Shown here one piece after another: positions 25,897-34,442 of a stretch of DNA of 64,000 bases (its first letter is position 1; each line of letters opens with the position of its first letter). The notes under the pieces were generated by a model that had not been told where the DNA came from, did no database searches, and saw nothing but the letters and a program-made list of their open reading frames with translations. Position numbers and translations under genes: made by a program. This DNA comes from UBA1952 sp965246905 (GTDB lineage Bacteria > Bacteroidota > Bacteroidia > Chitinophagales > Chitinophagaceae): the NCBI GenBank assembly GCA_965246905.1, contig CBDFFZ010000009.1, positions 186,001 to 250,000 on the forward strand, given 5' to 3'.

Positions 25897-27657
25897 TTGG
25901 CCACTTCCCCCAAACCAAAATTCTCTTTCCCGCTGCTCCGCCGGCTGTTCTCTTACGCGCGGCCTTACCGCAATACGCTGGCTTTTTCGCTTACGCTGAT
26001 CCTGATCTTATCCGGCCTCGCGCCATTGCGGCCTTATCTTATCCAGCTTTCGGTAGATAAATTCATTGCCGGCCGCATGCTTACCGGATTGATCTATGTG
26101 AGCGCGGCCCAGTTCGGAATTCTTTTATTAGAGAGCGGCCTGCGCTTCTGGTTTCTCTACCGCATCAACTGGCTCGGGCAATCGGTAATTAATGACCTGC
26201 GCAAGAGCGTTTTTCAGAAGATCCTCTTTCAGAATGTGGGCTACTTTGATACAACGCCGATCGGTACACTTACCACCCGTACGGTAAATGATATCGAGGC
26301 GGTGAATGACGTATTCTCCGAAGGCATTATTTCCATTGTTGCGGATGTGCTTACGATCATCGCCATCATTACTGTAATGCTCATTACCGACTGGCGGCTT
26401 ACGCTTGTGTGCCTCGCTACTTTTCCGGGATTGATCATTGCCACTTATTTTTTTAAAGAGTCGGTGAATAAATCGTTTCACAGCGTGCGCAATGCCGTGG
26501 CTGCGCTGAATGCTTTTGTACAGGAGCACATTACAGGCATGTATATCGTACAGGCATTTGCCGCCGAGGAGCGAGAGATGGGCAAGTTCGGCGCCATCAA
26601 CAAGGAACACCGTGATGCGAATATCCGGGCCATATTTGCTTATTCGGTTTTCTTCCCGATCGTGGAAATCATCCTGGCTATGAGCATGGGCCTGCTGGTA
26701 TGGTGGGGCGCGAAGCAGATGCTGAGCTACGAAGTGACGCCGGGTATTGTGGTTGCTTTTATCATGTACCTCAACCTGCTGTTCCGCCCATTACGTATGC
26801 TGGCCGATAAATTCAATGTGCTGCAAATGGGGCTGATAGCCGGCGAGCGCATTTTTACAGTGCTGGATAGTGAGGAATTCCAGGCAGAGAATGGCAGCTT
26901 AGCGCCGGCAAAGATTCGCGGCGAGGTGGATTTTAAGGATGTACATTTTTCGTATAAGCCCGGCACACCAGTGCTAAAAGGCGTTTCCTTTCATCTGCCC
27001 GCAGGCCAAACAATGGCGGTGGTAGGCCATACCGGCGCCGGTAAAACATCTATCATCTCTATTCTTAACCGCCTGTATGAAATAAGCAGCGGCGCGATTC
27101 TGATTGACGGGCGCGATTTAAAAGACTATAATATCTATGCGCTGCGCAGCCATATCGGCATTGTATTGCAGGATGTATTTCTCTTTTCCGGAACTGTGGC
27201 CGAGAATATTACGCTGCGCAATGAAAGCATCTCCTTAGAAAAAGTGGAAGAGGTTTGTAAGCTCCTGGGCCTGCACGATTTCATTTTAAGATTGCCGGAA
27301 GGCTATCACTACAATGTAATGGAGCGGGGAAATACACTCTCGCAGGGGCAGCGGCAGCTTATCTCTTTTGCAAGGGCATTACTATACAATCCGTCTATTC
27401 TTATTCTTGATGAAGCTACATCGTCTGTGGATAGTGAGAGTGAGCAGCTTATTCAGCGCGCCATCGATATGCTTATAAAGGGGCGCACTTCTATTGTAAT
27501 TGCGCACCGGCTTTCCACCATCCGCCGGGCTGATCAGATTCTTGTTCTGGATGCCGGGCAGGTTTTAGAGCGGGGCAATCACCGGGAACTAATTGCTGCG
27601 GAAGGTGCTTACCATAAGCTCTATACAGCAGTAGAAAAATCCCGCGAAGCGATTTAA
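25897..27657 (+). CDS. ABC exporter, fused membrane and ATPase domains (MsbA/MDR-like)
   Basis: A 586-aa half transporter: an N-terminal six-helix ABC transmembrane domain (about 20-320) and a C-terminal nucleotide-binding domain with Walker A GHTGAGKTS, Q-loop IVLQDVFLFSGTVAENI, signature LSQGQRQL, Walker B ILILDEATS and H-loop IAHRLST. It probably works as a homodimer exporting lipids or drugs. The start is TTG, directly abutting the zeta-like stop (TGATTG); no other in-frame start precedes the conserved LLRRLFSYARPYRN. Confidence 0.93.
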   Translation: MATSPKPKFSFPLLRRLFSYARPYRNTLAFSLTLILILSGLAPLRPYLIQLSVDKFIAGRMLTGLIYVSAAQFGILLLESGLRFWFLYRINWLGQSVINDLRKSVFQKILFQNVGYFDTTPIGTLTTRTVNDIEAVNDVFSEGIISIVADVLTIIAIITVMLITDWRLTLVCLATFPGLIIATYFFKESVNKSFHSVRNAVAALNAFVQEHITGMYIVQAFAAEEREMGKFGAINKEHRDANIRAIFAYSVFFPIVEIILAMSMGLLVWWGAKQMLSYEVTPGIVVAFIMYLNLLFRPLRMLADKFNVLQMGLIAGERIFTVLDSEEFQAENGSLAPAKIRGEVDFKDVHFSYKPGTPVLKGVSFHLPAGQTMAVVGHTGAGKTSIISILNRLYEISSGAILIDGRDLKDYNIYALRSHIGIVLQDVFLFSGTVAENITLRNESISLEKVEEVCKLLGLHDFILRLPEGYHYNVMERGNTLSQGQRQLISFARALLYNPSILILDEATSSVDSESEQLIQRAIDMLIKGRTSIVIAHRLSTIRRADQILVLDAGQVLERGNHRELIAAEGAYHKLYTAVEKSREAI

Positions 27658-27671
27658 AATTTTAATGATTT

Positions 27672-27902
27672 TTAGCTGGTTGTTGCTTTGCAGCAGATTC
27701 CCGCCAAGTGCGTCAACCCGCACAGCCGGTTGTAGTTGCTACAGGCTTTTTTACAGCCGCAACAACAGCGTTTGAATGCATGACAAGAACGTTTGCACCG
27801 CTGACAACATCCTGAGCACCTCAAATGCGAATAGTGTATCCGGAAACATGCATTTTGCTGGAAGCGTATAAAATTGAGCTGCATACAAAATGTCCGGAAC
27901 AC
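27672..27902 (-). CDS. Cys-rich small ORF, uncertain
   Basis: A 76-codon frame (GTG at 27902; internal ATG at 27884) with 15 Cys, most in a block CSGCCQRCKRSC ... CCCGCKKAC with i,i+4 spacing (33/37/41 and 47/51/55), recalling metal-binding helices. It is basic and lacks a signal peptide. It lies in the 304-bp gap between convergent genes, and its GTG falls at the edge of the terminator of the SGNH gene, so no promoter is obvious. The DNA has a weak 12-nt periodicity, so a chance frame in a degenerate repeat is possible. Confidence 0.3.
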   Translation of the reverse strand: MFRTFCMQLNFIRFQQNACFRIHYSHLRCSGCCQRCKRSCHAFKRCCCGCKKACSNYNRLCGLTHLAGICCKATTS

Positions 27903-27939
27903 AAAAAAGCCCGGAGCGTTTTTAAGGTACTCCGGGCTT
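27902..27939 (-). terminator. intrinsic terminator of the FadL-SGNH operon
   Basis: A perfect 10-bp stem (AAGCCCGGAG at 27907-27916 with 27930-27939), followed on the minus strand by six T. Confidence 0.88.
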
Positions 27940-27961
27940 GTATGATAATTTTCAGGATCCG

Positions 27962-29290
27962 TTACGGAAACCTGATCCCCGAATAGCTATTCACATCCGC
28001 CTGCGGAATAGACGCATTATAGTATTGATTGACTACGCGGATAATTTCATTGGCCGCAAGCGCATAGCCGCGCGGTGTAAGGTGCACACCATCAAGCGAG
28101 AAAGCACCGCCCTGTACGAATGTGGCGCTGTAGCCTACGCCATTAAACAAAAAACCCGTTTGCAGCGTCTTGAGGTAAGTATTCATATCCACATAAGCGA
28201 GCCCGCGCTTGCTTGCTCCCTGCTGCAGGATGCTGTTGAATGTAGCCGTAGCCGTACGCACATTGCCCACTTCATTTGCATCGAGCACATACTGCGACGG
28301 GATAGGCTTTTTAGAGCCCCAGCCGCCGCACAGCAGGGAATCCTGCGGTAAGGTAAGCAGCAGATATTCGCCGGACCTGATCTGGCGGAATTTACCCGGA
28401 GCAGTTGTATCCTGGATTATAAAGTTATTGGCACCTTCGGTGAATTTAATGCCGAGAGGGGCATAAGCAGCGCTCAATGCTGTTGCATCGGTAGCCGAAA
28501 GCGTGAGCCCGTTAATTGGGATCGTAGTAAAATAAGGTACCGTTGTTACATCGGGGATATTCATTACCGCGCCCTTTGCGCCATTGCTGGTCATACGGTT
28601 GAGCACAGAATCGACCGCTATGGAAAACAGTGATGTGGAAGAAATAGAATTCTGATCAGCGAAAGAACCGTTGCTGCTCTTGCCAACCCCGCCGGATGTA
28701 GCATACGCAAGCACATCGTTATTACCGATCCAGGCAGTAAAAAATGTAGCACTGGCACGGTTGATCTCCGCAAGCGGTGAAGCTGCGAGATCCAGAAAAA
28801 AGCGCTTTGAGTAAGGATTCAGTGCGCCATAGCCGGGTAGCAAATAATCGATAGCGCGGATGCCGGGAACGCCGGTGTTGTTGTATGGGCCTCCTGTTGC
28901 AACACTCGCGGTATTGGCAGCATTACTGGCGGCAGCTCCTGTAGTATCTTCAAATACAGGCCCTAAAGACACTACGCCTTTGCAGGAAGTGGTGTAGCCC
29001 AGTATGCGCTTTAAGCCGGGATAGCCTTTATCTACAGCTAAGAACGGCGTTTTAAAGGCGCCGCCGCCCAACTGGCTGAACTGCTTAGCAAGTATTATCG
29101 GATAAGCATTCTCTTGGCCGCTTTTGTAGAGGGTACCATCTGCATATCCTGCGGTGAGTGAGTTACCTACCGCTACGTAAGTTTTAAGGTCAAGGTTGCC
29201 GGCGCCTGGCGCATCCGTATCGAGATGGGGCTTGCAGGCGGTGAGTGTAAGTGCGGCGAGGCCAGCTATGTAAATACTTTTCTTATTCAT
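27962..29290 (-). CDS. SGNH/GDSL-family lipoprotein hydrolase
   Basis: A 442-aa lipoprotein (MNKKSIYIAGLAALTLTAC, lipobox LTAC). SGNH blocks are visible: block I VAVGNSLTAGYADG (nucleophile Ser), block III WIGNNDVLAYA, and block V DGVHLTPRGYA with the Asp/His pair. It is probably an esterase or lipase on the outer membrane. It lies 26 bp downstream of a FadL/OmpP1 gene, an arrangement that suggests hydrolysis of lipids followed by uptake of fatty acids. Confidence 0.85.
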   Translation of the reverse strand: MNKKSIYIAGLAALTLTACKPHLDTDAPGAGNLDLKTYVAVGNSLTAGYADGTLYKSGQENAYPIILAKQFSQLGGGAFKTPFLAVDKGYPGLKRILGYTTSCKGVVSLGPVFEDTTGAAASNAANTASVATGGPYNNTGVPGIRAIDYLLPGYGALNPYSKRFFLDLAASPLAEINRASATFFTAWIGNNDVLAYATSGGVGKSSNGSFADQNSISSTSLFSIAVDSVLNRMTSNGAKGAVMNIPDVTTVPYFTTIPINGLTLSATDATALSAAYAPLGIKFTEGANNFIIQDTTAPGKFRQIRSGEYLLLTLPQDSLLCGGWGSKKPIPSQYVLDANEVGNVRTATATFNSILQQGASKRGLAYVDMNTYLKTLQTGFLFNGVGYSATFVQGGAFSLDGVHLTPRGYALAANEIIRVVNQYYNASIPQADVNSYSGIRFP

Positions 29291-29316
29291 GGCTTGATTC
29301 TTTTTTTGGAATGGAT

Positions 29317-30555
29317 TTAGCGGAAATCATACGTTAAACCTATGCCTGGTGTTATAGCCTTGGTTTGGTAGCGGCCACCAAATTTTTGATCGGCATAGTA
29401 GGCATTACGCTTTTCAGAAGTTACATACTCTACGGCTGCGAGGATGGTAAGATGCTTTGCAGGCTTTACAGTGAAGCCGGCGGTAAGCACAATTCGGTTG
29501 GCATCAGGGAGATCGGGAGATACATAATCATCAACCACCGGCGTAGGATCATAAGCGCCGCCAATCATCAGGGCCAGGCTTTTGGTAGCCTGATAGTGCG
29601 CACCAATACGGCTGGCTAGCCTGTTTTCATAATTGCGTGGCGCATGAGAATCCTGCACGATATCGGTGTTTGTTTCAAAATCAAAAGCGAGCTCTTTATA
29701 AACATTCCATCCCGTGAGGTTAAAATCTGCCTGCAGCGTTAGCTTATCAGTTACTTTATAGCCAACGCCTACGGAAAGCACTTCCGGCAGTGGCAAAGTT
29801 GCATCGAACATATTGCTTGCCGGTACACGCATTGCTAAGGATGCAGGTGCAGTGAAGGTTGCATCGCCGCCTTTTACATCCATATATACTTTAGAGCGGT
29901 ATGAAATGCCGAAATGCAGCTTATCAGAGGCCTTCAGGTTTATGCCTGCATTATATCCGGTGCCGTGCGCATTGCCTTTCAGCTCTACCTTGCCATCTTC
30001 ACCAAGACTGTTTTGAAAAGGCAGCGCACGTGCCAGTTTTACATTGCCGAAGGCATAAACGAAGCCCGCACCAACAGATACGATATCATTGAGGCGGTAA
30101 CTTAAAGTTGGCTGAATGAAGATTGTCTGCAGCTTGATATTCTGCGTTACATAACGGCCTTCCCAATCATCCTCCCATTTTACACCACTACCGAAAGGAG
30201 TATAAACACCCAGGCCCACACCAAGCTTGCTGCCCGGCTTAATGGTGCCGCCTATATACAGATTAAATGGGGTAAACGTCTGGTTTTGCGTACGGGCAGT
30301 GTTTCCGCCGGCCTGGCTTTCTGCGTACTGCGCCCTCGCAACGATTGCAAGCACACTGGCATTTACCTGGATACCATCGAGCTGTGCAAGGCCGCCCGGG
30401 TTATAGAAGATAGTTGCGGCATCCCACGGCCATGCACAGCCGCCGCCGCCCATTGCGAGCTGGCGCAACCCTTGTAAATTGAGCTGGTAGCCTGCGCCCA
30501 TAGCGAGCGATGATGCACAAAGCATCGCAACCGTAATCAATGATCGTTTCTTCAT
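29317..30555 (-). CDS. OmpP1/FadL family outer-membrane transporter
   Basis: A 412-aa protein with a signal peptide (MKKRSLITVAMLCASSLAMGAG) and the FadL opening YQLNLQGLRQLAMGGGGCAW, followed by FYNPGGLAQL, typical of FadL N-terminal hatch sequences. The rest is barrel strands (FGISYRSKVYMDVKGGDA, LSVGVGYKVTDKLTLQADF) ending in LTYDFR. FadL proteins move long-chain fatty acids or other hydrophobics across the outer membrane. It heads the operon with the SGNH hydrolase. Confidence 0.88.
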   Translation of the reverse strand: MKKRSLITVAMLCASSLAMGAGYQLNLQGLRQLAMGGGGCAWPWDAATIFYNPGGLAQLDGIQVNASVLAIVARAQYAESQAGGNTARTQNQTFTPFNLYIGGTIKPGSKLGVGLGVYTPFGSGVKWEDDWEGRYVTQNIKLQTIFIQPTLSYRLNDIVSVGAGFVYAFGNVKLARALPFQNSLGEDGKVELKGNAHGTGYNAGINLKASDKLHFGISYRSKVYMDVKGGDATFTAPASLAMRVPASNMFDATLPLPEVLSVGVGYKVTDKLTLQADFNLTGWNVYKELAFDFETNTDIVQDSHAPRNYENRLASRIGAHYQATKSLALMIGGAYDPTPVVDDYVSPDLPDANRIVLTAGFTVKPAKHLTILAAVEYVTSEKRNAYYADQKFGGRYQTKAITPGIGLTYDFR

Positions 30556-30659
30556 GATTTTATCAGATTGTGGTGAAATTGAAAATGTTAGGCTTAAAAA
30601 TTTAAAGAAAAGGTAACGATCAAATCTTGTTTTTACAAGTATCGGAAATAAAATAAATT

Positions 30660-31361
30660 TCAGCCATCGGCAATTCCGGCTGTAGCAATGCTAACTGTAA
30701 GACCGGGAACTTTTAAAAGAGCGGCTGCGGCAGCTTCCAAAGTGGCTCCTGTGGTAAGCACATCATCGGTGAGCAATACATGAGCCCCTTTTAAAGCAGA
30801 AACATTATTTACGATAAAAGCATCCTTCATATTGGCTATGCGCTCCTCACGCGATTTTTTTGTCTGGCTTTCTGTATGCCGGGTGCGCCGCAGCAGCTTT
30901 GTATTGGTATCCTTGCCGCTGATCTCGCTGATGCCGGCAGCGATCAGGTCGCTTTGATTGTAGGTACGCTCAGCTTCTTTTTTGGGATGCAGCGGCACCG
31001 GAATAATCACATCTACGGAAGCGATCCAATTACTTTTAAGTAGTTCATAGCCAAGCTGGCGACCGAGGAACAGGCCGACTCCTTTTTTCCGATCGTATTT
31101 AAGGCGGTGAAGTAAATGCTGCAACAGGCTATCGGGCGCGAAATGCGAAAGCGCGGTAACCTGCTGATAGGGAATGCGCCCTGCAAACCGGAGCGCTGCT
31201 TCATTATCATTGGTAGTGTAGTAACCGGTGCGTGGCAGCGCTGCAAGGCAGCTCAGGCAAAGTGTATCTTCCTCCCGCATCAGGGGAGTACAGCATCCCT
31301 CGCACAGCCGCGGGAAGAACAGGTGCTCAAGGCCTGGGGCAAGATCAATTATCAGCGACAT
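30660..31361 (-). CDS. ComF family phosphoribosyltransferase-like protein
   Basis: A 233-aa protein with an N-terminal zinc ribbon (Cys20, Cys23, Cys35, Cys38) and a phosphoribosyltransferase fold with VLLTDDVLTTGATLE, the PRPP-binding loop. The family is needed for DNA uptake in naturally competent bacteria and is linked to recombination elsewhere. Here it stands alone, with no other competence gene in the window. Confidence 0.88.
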   Translation of the reverse strand: MSLIIDLAPGLEHLFFPRLCEGCCTPLMREEDTLCLSCLAALPRTGYYTTNDNEAALRFAGRIPYQQVTALSHFAPDSLLQHLLHRLKYDRKKGVGLFLGRQLGYELLKSNWIASVDVIIPVPLHPKKEAERTYNQSDLIAAGISEISGKDTNTKLLRRTRHTESQTKKSREERIANMKDAFIVNNVSALKGAHVLLTDDVLTTGATLEAAAAALLKVPGLTVSIATAGIADG

Positions 31362-31595
31362 AAATAAAAGGGAGTTTGTTTCTTATATAGCGTCAAAAAC
31401 CGTGCAAAACTTTTTAGGAAAAACATTCAGCCGCATAAAAATGATTTCTTTCCGTCTGAAAAAGGCATATTGATCAGGAAACGATTGCATTCAAAGCCTT
31501 GTACAGCCTGCATTTCGCACATTGCTTACTTTAGTGCTGTAAAGCCTGATTTTATTTCTATTTTTTTTGATAATTTTTTTTCGGCCAAGTGTAAT

Positions 31596-32600
31596 ATGCG
31601 TTTATTTGCCTTGCTCATTATATTTTCGATGCTTATGCCTCTTGCGGCAAGCACCCAGCAACCTGCCTACCGCAATCTAGTATTTGAAGGTGGCGGAGTG
31701 CGTGGGCTTGCTTATGCCGGTGCATTGGAGGCATTACAACAGGCGCAGGTGTTAGCGGAAATCAAGCAGACGGCGGGCACATCCGTTGGCGCGGTTTCTG
31801 CGCTGCTGGTTGCTGTCGGCTATTCACCGGCAGAGATCAAAACGATTATGGAAGACCTGAAGATCCAGCAGTTCAATGATGGCAGGTTTATATTCTTCGG
31901 TGGATTTTATCGCTTCTTCCACCGCTATGGCTGGTATCGTGGCGAGCGGTTCGAGCGCTGGATCGGTAAGCTGATCGAGCAGAAAACCGGGAATGCCTGG
32001 CTTACTTTTAAGCAGCTTCATGTGCTCCGTCTTAGCAATAAAAACTTCCGGGATCTATACATCACAGGCACTAACCTTACCGCACAGCGTACAGAAATAT
32101 TCTGCCTTCAGGCAACTCCGCAAATGCCGCTGAAAACCGCCGTGCGCATCAGCATGTCCATACCGCTGTACTTCAGCGCAGTATTGCTGGATACCGCCGG
32201 CAATGTAGTTCGTAAACCTAAAAGGGGCTGTGAATATTCCGTAATGATCGATGGCGGGCTGACGGCCAATTATCCAGTCTCGGTATTCGATTCCGGCGGG
32301 GTAAACAATGCGGCTACTTTAGGCCTGAAGTTGGAGCGCCCGGAGCAGATAGCAGGGTTTAAGCAAAGCACTGCCATCTCGCACTATCACATCAAAGGAA
32401 TGAGTACTTATGTTGGCGCTTTGTACAACTATATTATCGAAAGCCTGAACCGCGATAAAGACCTGATAAATGAAAAAGGCAGAACCATTTACATCAGCAC
32501 CAAAGGTATAAAGCCGCGTGTACGCCCGATGAGGCGCGCGGATAAAGCGCTGCTTTACAACAGCGGGCTGGAAGCCGCAAATGCCTTCTTCAAAAAGTGA
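31596..32600 (+). CDS. patatin-like phospholipase
   Basis: From the ATG at 31596 the protein has 334 aa with a signal peptide (MRLFALLIIFSMLMPLAAST). The patatin domain shows the oxyanion block GGGVRG (32-37), nucleophile Ser63 in GTSVGA, and the dyad Asp in VMIDGGLTANYP. It would act as an acyl hydrolase in the periplasm or outside. No barrel domain follows, unlike longer Bacteroidota patatins. The longer frame from 31470 places 42 residues before the signal peptide and is rejected. A TACTTTAG sequence lies about 70 nt upstream. Confidence 0.88.
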   Translation: MRLFALLIIFSMLMPLAASTQQPAYRNLVFEGGGVRGLAYAGALEALQQAQVLAEIKQTAGTSVGAVSALLVAVGYSPAEIKTIMEDLKIQQFNDGRFIFFGGFYRFFHRYGWYRGERFERWIGKLIEQKTGNAWLTFKQLHVLRLSNKNFRDLYITGTNLTAQRTEIFCLQATPQMPLKTAVRISMSIPLYFSAVLLDTAGNVVRKPKRGCEYSVMIDGGLTANYPVSVFDSGGVNNAATLGLKLERPEQIAGFKQSTAISHYHIKGMSTYVGALYNYIIESLNRDKDLINEKGRTIYISTKGIKPRVRPMRRADKALLYNSGLEAANAFFKK

Positions 32601-32609
32601 TTGCCGGAT

Positions 32610-33986
32610 TTAGAAAAGCGCGCGATATACATCTTCTACTTTATTCACCGGCTTCACCTCAATTTTCAGCTCTTTTAAATCCAGCCCGCGGGCATTTGCT
32701 TTGGGGATAAAGATGACATCCATGCCCAGCTTATCGGCTTCTGCAATCCGCTGGTCAATGCGGTTCACTGCGCGTATCTCACCGCTCAGGCCTATCTCCC
32801 CAACCAGGCAGATATTGGATGGCAGCGCCTTATCTTCATAAGTGGAAAGCAGCGCACAGACCACCGACAGTTCAATAGAAGGATCCTCGATCTTCAAGCC
32901 ACCGGCAATATTCACAAATACATCTTTTGCGCCAAACTGAAAGCCGCCGCGTTTTTCCAATACAGCAAGCAGCAACTGAAGCCTGCGCAGATCCATACCG
33001 CTTACCGTGCGCTGTGGCGTACCGTACACCGCCTGCGATGCGAGTGCCTGCACCTCAATCATCAGCGGCCTCGCCCCTTCCATAATGGCTGCAATAGCAA
33101 TGCCACTGAGCGGCTCATCATGCTGCGATAAGAGAATCTCAGAAGGGTTAGATACGGGCCTCATACCTGTGGCAACCATTTCATAAATGCCGAGTTCGGA
33201 TGTTGAGCCAAAGCGGTTTTTGAGGGTGCGCAGGATGCGGTATGCATAGTGGCGGTCGCCCTCGAATTGCAGCACCGTATCTACCATATGCTCCAAGACC
33301 TTCGGCCCGGCAATGGAGCCTTCTTTGGTAATGTGCCCGATGATAATGACCGGGATATTCGAGGATTTAGCAAATCGCTGTAGCTCTGCTGCGCATTCGC
33401 GCACCTGCGATACGCTCCCTGCTGCGCTCTCCACATAAGGAGACTCAAGTGTTTGTATCGAATCAATGATTACCAATTGAGGACGTAGCTTTTTGATCTC
33501 TGCAAAAATGGTAGTTGTATCTGTAGCGTTAAGAATATAGAGATTGGGGTTGGCGGCACCTACACGATCTGCCCGGAGCTTTACCTGCTGGGCGCTCTCC
33601 TCGCCGGATACGTAGAGGGTAATGCCATGCTTCCATTGAAGGGCACATTGCAGGAACAGGGTGCTTTTACCAATGCCCGGCTCGCCGCCTACCAACACTA
33701 CGGAGCCAGGTACGATACCGCCTCCGAGCACACGGTTGAGCTCCGTATCCGGCATAGAGATACGCGGCTCATCGGCAGCTACTACTTCATCTATTTTATG
33801 TGCTTTGCGCTTTTCTATTGGTGATGCATCATTCCAGTTTACGTCGCCGCCTTTCTTCGGGGTATCGCGCTCTACGATTTCTTCCACAAAAGAGTTCCAT
33901 GCCCCGCAGGAAGGGCATTTGCCGGTCCACTTCGGGGTTTCGTAACCACACTGCTGGCAGAAAAAGGCTGATTTTGTTTTGGCCAT
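32610..33986 (-). CDS. radA: DNA repair protein RadA
   Basis: A 458-aa branch-migration helicase that helps RecA-mediated recombination. It has the N-terminal zinc finger (Cys10, Cys13, Cys24, Cys27), Walker A GGEPGIGKST (100-109), the RadA-specific KNRFG motif, and the C-terminal Lon-like domain (VNIAGGLKIEDPSIEL, GEIGLSGEIRAV). Length is standard. It converges with the patatin gene, 9 bp between the stops. Confidence 0.96.
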   Translation of the reverse strand: MAKTKSAFFCQQCGYETPKWTGKCPSCGAWNSFVEEIVERDTPKKGGDVNWNDASPIEKRKAHKIDEVVAADEPRISMPDTELNRVLGGGIVPGSVVLVGGEPGIGKSTLFLQCALQWKHGITLYVSGEESAQQVKLRADRVGAANPNLYILNATDTTTIFAEIKKLRPQLVIIDSIQTLESPYVESAAGSVSQVRECAAELQRFAKSSNIPVIIIGHITKEGSIAGPKVLEHMVDTVLQFEGDRHYAYRILRTLKNRFGSTSELGIYEMVATGMRPVSNPSEILLSQHDEPLSGIAIAAIMEGARPLMIEVQALASQAVYGTPQRTVSGMDLRRLQLLLAVLEKRGGFQFGAKDVFVNIAGGLKIEDPSIELSVVCALLSTYEDKALPSNICLVGEIGLSGEIRAVNRIDQRIAEADKLGMDVIFIPKANARGLDLKELKIEVKPVNKVEDVYRALF

Positions 33987-34104
33987 AAACAGGAATCTCA
34001 GGCTAATGAGATTAAAAAGAAAGAGCCCCGAAAATTCTTGAATTAAAGATAAGATTGCCCGTGAAGTAATGGATACGGGAAGATCAAAAACCTATTGAAA
34101 TGCA

Positions 34105-34182
34105 GGAATAAAAAAAGAGCCATCCCGAAGAATCGGGACGGCTACTTACTAACCCATTAAATTCACAACTGGTACAAATGTA
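34105..34182 (-). ncRNA. candidate minus-strand small RNA with promoter box and terminator
   Basis: On the minus strand, TACATTTG (34175-34182) matches TAnnTTTG exactly and a TTTG lies 16 nt further up. About 30-50 nt downstream is a strong terminator: 11-bp stem with one mismatch (34118-34128 with 34133-34143) followed by TTTTTTT. The terminator lies upstream of radA and has no minus-strand gene feeding it, so it should end a short transcript of about 60 nt. The rest of the gap 33987-34442 is A/T-rich, with no ORF. Confidence 0.45.
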
Positions 34183-34442
34183 ACAAACGGCAGGCAATCA
34201 AAAAAATGGAAATCACGGCCAATTTGGCAATAAAACTTTAACAGTAATGTTTAAAATATTTATTCTTTGTAATGAGCACTAAATAAATTTATTACTCCGC
34301 TATTTAACCATAATAATTGTTTATTAATGAAAATCATATTTTCTATAAAATATTCTCTTATCTATAAATGATTATAATTTTATCCACTGCTTCCAGCAGC
34401 CAAAATCTTACATTGCATATCCAAAAACAACCTAAACGATAG

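Noticed and set aside
30286..30477. Short plus-strand frames opposite the FadL gene
   Set aside because: Antisense shadows without any motif.
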